Positions 47,811-58,745 of a DNA stretch of 64,000 bases are shown here, piece by piece. The translations under genes were made by a program, and so were the position numbers. Source of the DNA: Sipunculus nudus (lineage: Eukaryota; Annelida; Sipuncula; Golfingiida; Sipunculidae); contig CM049318.1 of the NCBI GenBank assembly GCA_026874595.1, forward strand, positions 14,778,241 to 14,842,240. Direction: 5' to 3'. The notes under the pieces are model-generated. The model searched no databases. It was given only the letters and a program-made list of their open reading frames with translations, and was not told where the DNA came from. How positions within the stretch are numbered: the first letter of the stretch is position 1; every line of letters begins with the position of its first letter.

Positions 47811-48344
47811 GTGGAGGCGGTTTCCTGCCCCCCCCCCCCCCCAAAAAAAAAATATTCTCTGAAGTAAATAACGCTTTACGATTTTCATGGTAAATCACAG
47901 GAAATAATCTTTCAGGTAGACACCATGCTGTTTAAAACGCCACGAAATTATCTTCAAGGTATCCTTTAAAAATTAGAACACCACAAAGATATGAATTAGG
48001 GCCCGTATTTTTTTATAATATATATCAACAAGCCGATCATTATAGGGCACTGCTTTTCACTGGCAAATGTCAATGTAATCTTTTCGCTGATAATACCATT
48101 ATTAAGTATACTGGTGATGATCCTTACAAGGTTAGGTAGGAACTTCATAACTTTCTCAGTTGCTTTTATGATTATAAGCCTTCTATCAATATTGAAAAAA
48201 AGTCAATCACTTACTTGAGATTCAATAACATGAAGAACTTGACCTTAATATCAAAGCATTTGACCAGTCAATCATACAATCTAACAAAATCACGCATACT
48301 TGGGGTAAGTGCTTACTGAATACCTAACATGGACATAAAACAGA

Positions 48345-48481
48345 CTGGCGCGGATCGAGGATTTTTTTGCAGGAAGGGTCAAGGGTTGTCTTCTTCAAAA
48401 ATGGTCTAAAAAAGGTCGTTGTCTGACAGCAGGGGCGGGGGGGGGGGGAGGGGGGGGGGGGGGTCCCTGGATCCGCGCCAG
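48345..48481. mobile_element. 137-bp MITE-like element with 12-bp inverted ends
   Basis: Ends are CTGGCGCGGATC and its exact inverse GATCCGCGCCAG. The interior is short and includes about 28 bases of nearly pure G (48435-48463). No target duplication is clear. It sits inside the LINE relic. Confidence 0.65.
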
Positions 48482-48618
48482 CTCAATACAAATATCTGAA
48501 AAGCTCTTCTCTAAAGTAGGCGCCTCTTTAGATGCAATCAGTACATCCTCGAGACACCGGTTTTACAATGACCTGATTCAGCATATATTGACTTTAGCCT
48601 AACAACTAGCCGCCTGCA

Positions 48619-48662
48619 GCGACGAAACGTCTTGCACCGTTGACGGGCGACTGTTTCGTCGC
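48619..48662. other. 10-bp perfect inverted repeat
   Basis: GCGACGAAAC and GTTTCGTCGC, 24 bases apart. No neighbour suggests a role. Confidence 0.5.
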
Positions 48663-49925
48663 CTCCCCATATATAAAGATAAGTGGTATTTGACCACGAT
48701 ACGACCTTTTTTTCCAGAAAAGGCAGTTTTATGTTCAGTTTCATGGATTGGGTGACATTAAAACTTCTTCATCATGTTAAAAGTATCTTATTTTCAATAC
48801 AACTGCAACATATTGGCAACTGTAAGTGCATTTTACTTCAGTTCTTGTGTTTTTAGTCTAAGAAGACACGGGTCGTACTGCTTATAAACGCCATGACAGA
48901 AGCAGTTAGAATGTTTATGTAGCGGCGACATTGTTTTGTGTACTGGTCCCGTTTATAAAAGTTATAGACTTAATTAAGCAGGGAATTTATGCAATTAGCT
49001 TATCATGACAGAATTTTGTCTTTAAAAAGTGAGATGCTCGAGTTACTGAGGGGTTTTCTTCCTTTCATAGACACAGATCATACAAAGGTTAGAATCCCAC
49101 CCAAGTGCATACATGGGGTGGTGACTATAAAATGTACTCTCAGATATATCTAACATTTTATAGTTACCCTTTGTGGCTACCTAACAACGTGGGGATGTGT
49201 GCCTTCCCTCATGTTAAACCTTCAGATGAAAGTCCTCAAAGTGGAGCCGCATGTAACATAAGTCGCACTTTTAACTATTACTGAAGCGTAACTTATATCG
49301 GTCTATCCCTTGGCAACAAATAAGTTGAACAAAGACATGAGTATCTAATACGCATCCTTATGTTTAAATGTCTTAATAATTTAAGTTCATCTAATATGAC
49401 CGCCCGGACTTATATCCAATTTCACCAACATAACACACGCAATAGCCGTTACCATAAATTATATGTATACAAATATCGTACACACTATGCAGAGGCCCTA
49501 TATCTTATGGAACATATTAAATGACTGTCAGAAAAACTGCAAATTCTTAAAGGTCCATGTTAAAATGATCACGTAATTGATTGATATCTTTAATGTCTAA
49601 ATGCTACTACTTAAATGTCCTATATTACATTTTATTTCACATTCTGCTATACTTCCGAGTTCTTTCATTCTCGTGAGTGCACTGTATACAACGTTGTATG
49701 TCATTGTTATATATTTTCATGTTTAATATCATATGTCTTGCCGTATCATTTTGTCGTTAGCCATTTTTTATATCATATCGTCATCGTTCCTTGTATTTTA
49801 CATGATTTTCATTGTGCAAACTGTATTTTCCATCGAGGCCCTTTGGAAGATCAGACAATCTTATATGAACGGGCTACTTTCTATAAACATATTTAAATAA
49901 TTAAATAAATATTTATATTTTGAAC

Positions 49926-50241
49926 TTTCTCTCTCTCTCTTTCTTTCATTCTTTCTCTCTCTTTCTCTCTCTCTGTCTTTCTCTCTCTCCCTCTCACCCT
50001 CTCTCTCTCTCGGTCTGATTCTCTGTCTCTTTCTCCCTCTGTCTCTCTGTCTGTCTGTCACTCTCTCTGTCTATCTCCTTGTCTGTCGTTGTCTCTCTGT
50101 GTGTCTGTCTCTCTCTCTCTGCCTGTCTCTATGTCTTTCTCTCTATCTCTCTCTGGCTCTCTCTCTCTGTCTGTCTCTGTCTCTGCCTGCCTGTCTGCGT
50201 TTCTCTCTGTCTCTGCCTGTCTGTCTGTCTCTCTCACTCTC
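49926..50241. repeat. Polypyrimidine tract of CTCT/CTGT, 316 bp
   Basis: The plus strand is nearly all C and T with scattered G. Units of TCTC and TCTG alternate. Frames through it (Ser-Leu or Arg-Glu repeats) are artefacts. Such asymmetric tracts can adopt triplex DNA. Confidence 0.9.
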
Positions 50242-50279
50242 GATCGACCGAAGGATAAATTAGATAAAATCACGAGAGT

Positions 50280-51790
50280 ACATTAAAATCAAAACGTCTG
50301 CATTCAGTAACGTCTGCATTCTTTTCTCTATTAATCTTTGATTTTTCTATTTCCCAGATGTTTAACCTCCCGCGCGCCCTCTGAACCCACCCCTAGCTTG
50401 TATCCTTATACATATAACATTTGCTTTAACATTTTCAGTAAACTTTATTCACACTTAAAAGCTCATTACTAAACCCAAAACCAGTAAATACTGCATGCTT
50501 GTAAGCTGTGTTGATATGAAACAAAGCTGGAACCTTTTGTACAAACTGCATTGTATCCAACAAGAGTACACTAGCACAGAATTTTGGTCACTTTGTGACG
50601 GCTGTAAATAAGCTAGATATTACGTGTGGTTAGACAAGCGCTGGTGCTACAATGGACCCAGCATGATTATCTGATATACATCTGATATAACTATACAGTG
50701 ATACACCGAGCCGGAACAGTCTTATAGCTTGCTGAATGAACGCGATATTTTGTATGTAAGGTCGACATCTGACGTAGGTAGTCTTAGTGTCCTAGCACGC
50801 CTCTGATAAGTGATAAAATCTGTTGATTACAAGAAACATATATAATAAGACACTGAAGTCGATGGTGCCAGTGTGAATATATAGTTTTCCAGTTTACTGA
50901 TAAGCAGTTCATTTTATCTATAACATATACGCGAACAGAAGAACATTGTATCGATAGATATTATGCAGATAAAAATGCATAATTTTCATCCTCTAAGCAG
51001 AATCTGTATACAGGGCTGACTGAATGTGAGCGGGGATTCCATTTTTTCGACCAAAACTATCACCTGTCTGGAGTAAACATACTTAATATTAACACAATGT
51101 CCCCTTTAATCAAATTTAATATTAATATAATATAACCTAAATTTTTATGTCTGTGTGTGTCTTTTCATCATTGTGTAGCATCACTTACAGAATTCTTGAA
51201 GTTGTATTTAAGTTTTGAACAGTTTATTGTTTAGTTGAAGGACCAACAGGAACAATTCTAGTATACGTCCACTTTAACTTGGTAACTATTAACTACATTT
51301 TGTCGCAAGAGATATTTGAACGAGGTTTTACAAGTGCCATTGTATCTTCGTCCTTTATGGATGTATTGTTTTATACACGATATCTTGCATATATACACAT
51401 TTACAAAATTCAGGACTTCTCTCTTCTTTCCTTCATTCATTCCTTCATTCCTTCATTGATTCGATAAAAATGACATTTTTATTTCATGATTTTGTATTCC
51501 TTAATCAGAAGATCGTAGAGAGATATGGGAGAAGAAAATCGGTTCCAATTTACAGCGGCCCACTTTGCTCCAATAATCAATAATAATGAGATACATGTAT
51601 TCATATTTATTTTCCATATGTTACAATAACAGAATCGTATGACCAACCTGCCGACAGAAAAAAACTGGATCCAAATGCATTAGTTTCCTACTGCTCGATC
51701 TGGACACCTGTATAGTAAGTGCCGGTACTGGTACCGTCTTTTAGCATATTTATGCCCCCTAACCACTCCTGCGTATTCGGCGCCGAATCA
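50280..51790. other. No gene recognised
   Basis: AT-rich, with a CATTCATTCCTT patch near 51432. No exon or array supported. Confidence 0.4.
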
Positions 51791-51795
51791 CCACT

Positions 51796-51985
51796 AACTG
51801 ACATCGTTATAATTCGTACTGAACTCGTGCGGGTTTCGTAATGATGTCTTAACAATTCTACAATCTTCGTAGCAATATCTTGAACAATATCAACACAACG
51901 AACTAACATCATTATAATTCGAAGGGAAGTCGTGGATGTGTCGTTGATGATGTATTGAACATTCGGCAATATTCGTAGCAAAGTC
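51796..51985 (+). repeat. Tandem duplication, about 104 bp
   Basis: AACTGACATCGTTATAATTC at 51796 and AACTAACATCATTATAATTC at 51900 begin two copies. Both continue to TTCGTAGCAA and a (A/G)TC end. The long minus-strand open frame here derives from it. Confidence 0.55.
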
Positions 51986-52268
51986 GTAATTTTTTTTGCA
52001 TGTCGTGTAAAATTCCATATATTTAGTGGTAATTTGTGCTATATATATATGCCACAAATAGGCACGCATAATCACGACCTTGATTCTACACAAAGAACAA
52101 TTCTCGAAAGAGCAAGGAGCATACTGCGTCAGACGAGGCGACAGAACGTGGACATCGACGTTGTATTTAGTACCTAGGGTTGGTTACAATATGGTGACCA
52201 GGGCAACGTGCGTGTCACTATGGTAATCTTTATGACTTCATAATTATATCAGTGATATTTAGGCCTGC

Positions 52269-52288
52269 TACCGGACTTAAGTCCGGTA
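52269..52288. other. 20-bp perfect palindrome
   Basis: TACCGGACTTAAGTCCGGTA reads the same on both strands. It could be a dimer-binding site or a fused inverted terminus. No neighbouring gene is seen. Confidence 0.7.
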
Positions 52289-53315
52289 AAATGTTATTGC
52301 AACAGATCCAAGGTAATAACAATTCAGTCAACGTCTGTCACACAATAGGATGCTATATCAGATATTAAATTAATTGTGTTACTCAATTTGCACGTTGTTG
52401 TGACAATTTCGTATTGGGTATCTACCTGAGATGCGTTCACGGATAGGTCATATTTAAAGTATACAAAAAATAAAAATAAAACTATGTACAAACATATCTG
52501 AAAAAAAAGATGGGCACCCTGAGGTGGAAGAGACTGTAAATCAATTTACATTTATGAGACCTGAGGTGCAGTGAATGTAACATTAGATGATAAGAGATGT
52601 ACTTGTTTTTTTTACAACGGCTGTATATATTTGTAGTTTCAAAAGATATAGAAGACGCTCTCCTCAAGGTCAAGTAGAAGCATGCATACACGAAAGACGT
52701 TTCTTTTTTTAATCTCCTTTCTACGACTCGGTTCACAATCACCTCATTCTTAAACAACTCGTCTGCATACATTTTTATTGCGATTCGTGGCATGCGCTAT
52801 ATTGAATGATAGATATATTAAGGTTGTTTGAATGAATTACACGCTAGGTGATATGACTAATGTAATGGATAACAAATAGGTCAAGACGTTTGCCTTGTAT
52901 TTTTCAGGTAGGCCTATATGTGGATGCATACGATTTAAACTAGCATTCCATTAATGCCTAAGCGGTACGTATGCGTATGCATTACATGCCGGATGAATAC
53001 CCAATCCCTGAAGTCAAAGTTTTGAATTTCCCAGTCCCTTACTAGGCGTGTAGATTTTCAATCGCTACCATGAACGAACGAAAAGTGCTACATACCCATA
53101 AGTATATATGCATAATACGTACTGCATATGTATATACGGAATTACTCCAAGAGAATATCGTGTGTGTGATTACTCACGTAACGCATCCGTATTGCATATG
53201 CACATATGGAATACTACCTATAGACCTGTACCCGGCTCTCTGAGCTCATCGAATGATACACGACAACTTCTTTAATTCTTTTACTTTTTTTCCATATATC
53301 CCAGTTTGATGTAAT
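52289..53315. other. No gene recognised
   Basis: A 103-codon minus-strand open frame at 52482-52793 has no family resemblance. Several GCATATG-rich patches lie at 52970-53210. Confidence 0.35.
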
Positions 53316-53323
53316 ATATTAAT

Positions 53324-53881
53324 CAGTGATGTAGGACTCGAGTCCGGATTTGCACTCGAGGCTCGAGTCAACTATATTATTGACTCGGCCTGCGACCTGT
53401 ACCTGGGGGTCCTTGACTCGGACTTTTACCCGCTCTTGGGGGTAAAAGTACTCGAGAAATCAGGAATAGTCTGTCTTGAGTCCAATAGAAAAAAAACTCT
53501 GTCACATATTATAAAGACTTTTATATGTACATATGCGAACTACAAAATAAACAGAAAATTATAAAATAATAACACTATATTTACAAAGCCTGCTCATGCA
53601 GCATCGGGAGCTATAAATGTGATTAACCTAATAGTAAAAGCATATATAAAAGTGAACTATAACTTAATATGTGCAGGGTAATCTGAAATTTCCATTTTCA
53701 TTTGTTCTTTAAGGAAACTTGTATTGGACTCTTGTATTGATTATTTAGAATCCAAATGACTCAGACTCGAAGAAGATTGACTTGGACTCGAACCTCGAGC
53801 ACTTAGACTTAGACTTTGACTCAAGTGGCCTGGACTCAGACTTGCACTATGACTCGGATGTTGTGAACTATTACATCACTG
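53324..53881. mobile_element. hAT-like MITE, 558 bp, with 8-bp target duplication
   Basis: Ends CAGTGATGTA and the inverse TACATCACTG, fitting the hAT pattern CAGNG. Flanking 8-mers ATATTAAT (53316-53323) and AGATTAAT (53882-53889) match at seven positions, the length expected of hAT. Both subterminal regions are filled with GACTCG/CTCGAGTC-like motifs (53337-53470 and 53760-53850), while the middle is AT-rich. No transposase frame. Confidence 0.75.
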
Positions 53882-53935
53882 AGATTAATCAGCTAGTGCT
53901 AGACCGAGAGGACAATCGATCAATTGATATCTTGC

Positions 53936-53937
<2 letters not shown>

Positions 53938-53977
<40 letters not shown>
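53938..53977. repeat. (GA)n microsatellite
   Basis: About twenty GA units, just outside the hAT-like MITE. Confidence 0.95.
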
Positions 53978-53984
<7 letters not shown>

Positions 53985-54725
53985 AGGAGGTAGGGCTGGC
54001 AGACAAAGTTTATTAATAGAGGACTTGGTGTAGGTGATGGGATGAAGGTTAACGTTTTAGCGGTGCCTGTAAGAAACGTAATCATATAGATGATTATTAT
54101 GGATATAGAAGGTCTATATATTTAATGATGCATGAACATATATAGACTTTTTAATTTCACAAGCAGTATTATAGGAAGATACTTACAACTATGTAAAGTT
54201 CTGTATAGGTCTGATCTATTAAATATTTAAGATATCCATGACCAAAAATCGGGGGGGGGGAGTCGGGATGAGTGCGTGTGAATATTTCATATTTTTTTTA
54301 TGCCAATTTTAATTTCAAAGTATTCTATATCAAAATCTTCTCTGTGCATGCAGTGGGGTTCCAGATAGTTGTTAATGATCCTGTATATTGATTACAACTG
54401 TTATACCTTAAATAAAATAACACATAGAAAGATGCTTGTACACACTCTCTTACCATTACTGCCATAACTTTTTTCTTGTTGTGTCTATTGTTTCGTGACC
54501 TCGTTTAATACGAACAATGAGTTATTCTGCCACTTAAACACGAGTTTCTTTAAGACGGACACTTGACAAGTCGTGACCTTAACGACCGCCAAGATAACAC
54601 TATTAACGTCAACACATCGGTCCACGCAGTATTAAATACTTGTTACTTATGTAAATCTGAAGAATGTGACACTGACATTAAGTAAATGGAAAACTATATT
54701 TCACTATTCTTCTTTTTTTCGATAG

Positions 54726-54752
54726 TCTGTCTGTCTGTCTGTCTGTCTGTCT
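54726..54752. repeat. (CTGT)n microsatellite
   Basis: About six to seven units of CTGT. The surrounding 53980-55950 shows no gene. A short CA repeat lies near 55007. Confidence 0.85.
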
Positions 54753-55959
54753 AATTGTCTATATCAATCTCTCACTCTCTGTTTGTCTCTCCATCACGAT
54801 TCGTTAACTTGTTTCTTCATTTTTTTTAATGCAATTCCACAAAACGTCTATAGATAGGCCCCCATTAACTAATATTCTTTGATGACGTTCTTGAATCCGG
54901 ACCATGTGCCGGATCCATTTAAAAATTTACTCGAGTCTCCATTGGCCCATTCATGAAACGGGGTGAAAGATTCCGTTCATTATAGCGTGAGTTGTGTTCT
55001 GAACAAACACACACACACAGACACGTTCACAAGTGCGTGGGATTGCACGTATACCCTTCTGACAGAGGACAAAGTGCTGTGTACATCGCGTCATATTTTC
55101 ATATCCCCAAAAAGAGTTCTATATCAAGGCACGCGAACCCTCCGTGTCTCAGTTTGGGGTCACTGAAAGCGCGGGAGTTTACACGCCTGAGTACAAAGAT
55201 TAATTATGTATACGGGCAGAGGGGCAGACCTCAGGTCCTCAAGAACGACTTCCGCTCAGCATGAAAGAAAACAAACCACAGCATTCCTGACGTACATACG
55301 TCCTTATCGTAGGTCGTCATTCACCATAGAGTCCTTGGACTACAATTAAGGTAGGTTATTTTAGTATATGCATCCGTTAATGTATTAATTTCTACTTAAG
55401 TTCTAATAGTATGAAATATTCTTTATGAGTAATATGGGTGTGGCTCTGTATCATAATAGCGACATCGCCTCGGGAACATCAAGTTTGTATCTTCCTTACC
55501 TAGTGCAGATCTGCCGAAAACTCCTTTACCTTAGCATGAGGTACTGTATTGACACATTTACCTTTATATAATTGTTATGAAAACCCTTCAAGGATCATAT
55601 TATTAAGAAAATAAGGTGTTCCGTATATATATCCACCCCAGCGTTATCAGCGCCTTTATAAGATTAGCGCTGGTAGTTTTAATGTGCATGTTTGCTACCA
55701 AACACAGACACGTCTTTTTTACGGATACATCTCACTATTAGATTTGAGAACGTTTACAATTAAACATAAACATACATAAATAGATACAGCATTAGCAGAA
55801 TCCACATATAAATACACCAATATACCAGCATACCAGACATACTGTAAGTGGCAGCATGATCCATTCATACATATAATGTTACACAAAGTTGTGGCCAGAT
55901 CCGTTCATAAATTTATAACGAAAGGGGTGGACGGACCAATTTATACATAAACTAATATA

Positions 55960-56200
55960 ATAGTAATACACAAAGCGGTGGCCGGATCCATTTATACATA
56001 CACAAATATAATACAAAAAGCGGTGGACGGATCCAAACACAAATATAATACAAAGAACGGTGGATGGATCCATACACAAATATAATACAAAGATCGGTGG
56101 ACGGATCCATACACAAATATAATACAAAGAACGGTGGACGGATCCATACACAAATATAATACAAAGAACGGTGGACGGATCCATTTATACGTACACTAAT
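55960..56200 (-). repeat. 37-bp minisatellite
   Basis: GGTGGACGGATCCATACACA and AATATAATACAAAGAAC alternate. The phase marker GGTGGA recurs at 56059, 56096, 56133 and 56170, exactly 37 bp apart. Minus-strand frames give a repeated Y-I-C-V-W-I-R-P-P peptide and are artefacts of the array. Confidence 0.9.
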
Positions 56201-56216
56201 ATATTACACAAAGCGG

Positions 56217-56317
<101 letters not shown>

Positions 56318-56529
56318 ACTACACTATTCAGGACGGAGAACACACAGTGCCCTCGGGTAAAAAGTTTCTGTACCGGTGCTCATAATGATAATATATATGA
56401 TAATACAAATGATAATATACATGTTTGAGTGTTGAGCTTAACTAATATGTAATGACTAGAAATCACAGTTATAGACATTTTAACTGTAGTTATACGTCCA
56501 GTTATGCAAGAGTGAACAGCGCCTTTGGT

Positions 56530-56600
56530 CGCACGGTGGAATTACGCTGAACGTTCCCGTGTCCGTAACCATTCCAGCATTCGTGTTCGATCCACTTGAG
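56530..56600 (+). repeat. tRNA-like module 1
   Basis: GGTCGCACGGTGGAATTACG, then a spacer and GTGTTCGATCC as a B-box-like motif. It looks like the head of a tRNA-derived SINE. No cloverleaf could be drawn with confidence. Confidence 0.4.
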
Positions 56601-56687
56601 TTGAAACACAGTTTTAACTAGTTAATCATTGTTTGGATGCATATAAAAGCGGACCAAATTGTCTCGCTTGTGAAGCTTTCTTTTTCT

Positions 56688-56757
56688 AGCAGAGCGGTTG
56701 AAACGTTGGACATGTCCTTCACCGACATGGGTTCGAATCCGGGATCGGCCCATAATT
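56688..56757 (+). repeat. tRNA-like module 2
   Basis: AGCAGAGCGGTTGAAACG (A-box region) and GGGTTCGAATCC (consensus B box, 56729-56740). It differs from the 47.45-kb SINE head. It may be a tRNA pseudogene or the head of another SINE. Confidence 0.5.
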
Positions 56758-56860
56758 GAGCAAAATATGTACGTAATAACATATTTGTACACTCATGCAT
56801 ACGGCATTTACCGGATAGCGTATGCATATATTTACACTAATACACACGGCATTAATTATC

Positions 56861-56862
<2 letters not shown>

Positions 56863-56944
<82 letters not shown>
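56863..56944. repeat. Compound (CT)n(AT)n microsatellite
   Basis: CT units to 56900, then AT units to 56944. Confidence 0.95.
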
Positions 56945-56948
<4 letters not shown>

Positions 56949-57687
56949 TCGTACAAGGAAGTCGGTACATTATATGCAATGAATAGAAATATGAATTAAT
57001 TGAAAGATATACAGAAAGAAGGAAAGAAAAATTAAAGTTCAGTTCATACCTAATTCAAAATCGGTTGATAATAAATCAATAAGCGTTTAACCTCATCGGA
57101 GGTCAAATGCGAGGTACATATTCCATTTTTGCATTCTATAAATTCTGACAGTAAATCTAAAGTAATCTTAATTAATTATGTATATATATATACATATATT
57201 TATATATGTATATATATATATTCATATGTATACTAGTAGACAAAGTATCATTCACATACTGACATGATATACACATACCAACAGTCGCATCCACATGGAC
57301 GGTCATAAACTCACTGAGCTGTGATAGTTCAGCCCGCGCGTGTTCTTGTTGTTATACGTATAGGGTTCGTTAACTACTTACCATATGTAAGGTCTACCTG
57401 TAGTTACTTGATAATGGACCGCGTTATATTTGTCTTTGCTTTGTTTTATGTTTTATTGTTAAATACCCGTGCTACAAATAGTGTAGTCCTCACGCTTCTG
57501 ATAATCAGGTCCATCAAATGAAGAATGATTTATTTTTTTTCCTAGAGAATCACGTATGTGTCACCCGTGATTATGACTACAGATGTAATATGTACGATTG
57601 GACCCAGGTGTGTCCGATTGGCATCCTGCTTTGTGGAACTATATACAAAGAGTAACTGAAGTGTACCGAGCATAAATGTTAGTTTTA
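56945..57687. other. No gene recognised
   Basis: Contains a TATA-rich patch at 57180-57225. No exon or array supported. Confidence 0.4.
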
Positions 57688-57689
57688 TA

Positions 57690-58743
57690 CAGTGAAACCT
57701 GTGTTATACGACCACCGGTGTGATTGACTAAAAATGGTCTTCATTCACAGGTGGTCCTATAAGACAGATCAGTTATAACCAACGTGAATGTTTTCGGTTC
57801 ACTCATGGATAGTCTTATAAGACAGATAGTCTTATTAGACCTTTTAGACAAATGGTGTTATTTTACAGGTCAGTTATAAACATGCAATGTGAATGATTTC
57901 TGTTCTAGTACGTATGGTCTTAGAAGACAGGTGGTCTTATTAGACAGGTGGTCTTAAAGACAGGTGATCTTATTAGACAGGTCAGTTATAACCAACGTAA
58001 ATTTTTTTCGGTTCACTCATGGATAGTCTTATAAGACAGATAGTCTTATTAAACAGTTTAGACAAATGGTGTTATTATACAGGTCAGTTATAAACATGCA
58101 ATGTGAATGATTTCTGTTCTCTCACGGATTGTCTTAGAAGACAGGTGGTCTTATTAGACAGGTGGTCTTATCAGACAGGGAAGGTAAAGTCGATGTGAAT
58201 GGTTTCGGTTCACTGACGGATGGTCTTATTTGAAAGATGGTCTTATTTGACAGATGGTTTTACAGACTGGTAGTCTTATTAGACAGGTGGTCTTTCAGAC
58301 AGTTGGTCTTGTAGACAGGTGGTCTTATTAGACAGGTGGTCTTTCAGACAGTTGGTCATATAGACAGGTGGTCTTATTAGACAGGTGGTCTTATGAGACA
58401 GGTGGTCTTACTAGACAGGTGGTCTTTCAGACAGTTGGTCTTGTAGACAGGTGGTCTTATAAGACAGGTGGTCTTATTAAACATTTTATTATATACAATT
58501 GGTCTTATTTGACATTTTATTATATACAGTTGGTCTTATTTGACAGGTGATTTCATTAGACATTTTATACAAGGGGTATTATTAGACAGGTGGTCTTTTT
58601 AGACATTTTATACAAGTGGTCTTATAAGAAAGGTGGTCTTAGTAGACATTTTATACAAATGTATTTATTAGACAGGTGGTCTTATTAGACATTTTATACA
58701 ATTGGTCCTATTTGACAGGTGGTCGTTCAGACAGGTTCAACTG
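57690..58743. mobile_element. Tc1/mariner-like MITE filled with a 17-bp minisatellite
   Basis: The left end CAGTGAAACCTGTGTTATAC then GACCACC and the inverted right end CAGTTGAACCTGTCTGAACG then ACCACC match closely. TA dinucleotides flank both ends (57688-57689, 58744-58745), the Tc1/mariner target signature. The interior has two copies of a 210-bp unit (CGGTTCACTCATGGATAGTC at about 57797 and 58008), then about 35 units of GACAGGTGGTCTTATTA, many interleaved with GACATTTTATACAA. The 17-bp unit resembles the subterminal part of the right end (GGTGGTCGTTCAGACAGG). No transposase frame. Confidence 0.75.
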
Positions 58744-58745
58744 TA

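Larger units (their letters stand above)
48040..49912 (+). pseudogene. CR1/Jockey-type LINE relic, polymerase fragment to 3' tail
   Basis: A short polymerase piece (48090-48340) reads CQCNLFADNTIIKYTGDDPY, the Y/F-A-D-D motif with the second Asp changed to Asn. It continues with SINIEKKSITYLRF and a decayed LGV...MDIK end. After a nested MITE and unreadable sequence, a C-terminal piece at 49337-49521 reads EYLIRILMFKCLNNLSSSNM then QHNTRNSRYHKLYVYKYRTH. The 3' region has GAGGCCCTTTGGAAGATCAG and ends in an AAATAATTAAATAAAT tail, a common CR1-type ending. Several stops occur and the altered catalytic residue alone would kill the enzyme. That both pieces belong to one insertion is inferred from order and spacing. 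Confidence 0.6.

Noticed and set aside
49861-50286. Arg-Glu-rich and Ser-Leu-rich open frames
   Set aside because: They come from the polypyrimidine tract and have no other support.
53782-54033. 83-codon plus-strand frame rich in Leu, Asp and Ser
   Set aside because: It spans the end of the hAT-like MITE and a GA microsatellite.
55879-56184. 100-codon minus-strand frame with a repeated peptide
   Set aside because: Directly explained by the 37-bp tandem repeat; 37 is not a multiple of three, so the peptide arises by chance openness.
57690-58743. A simple satellite array without mobile origin
   Set aside because: Matched inverted ends and TA flanks define borders that a plain array would not have.
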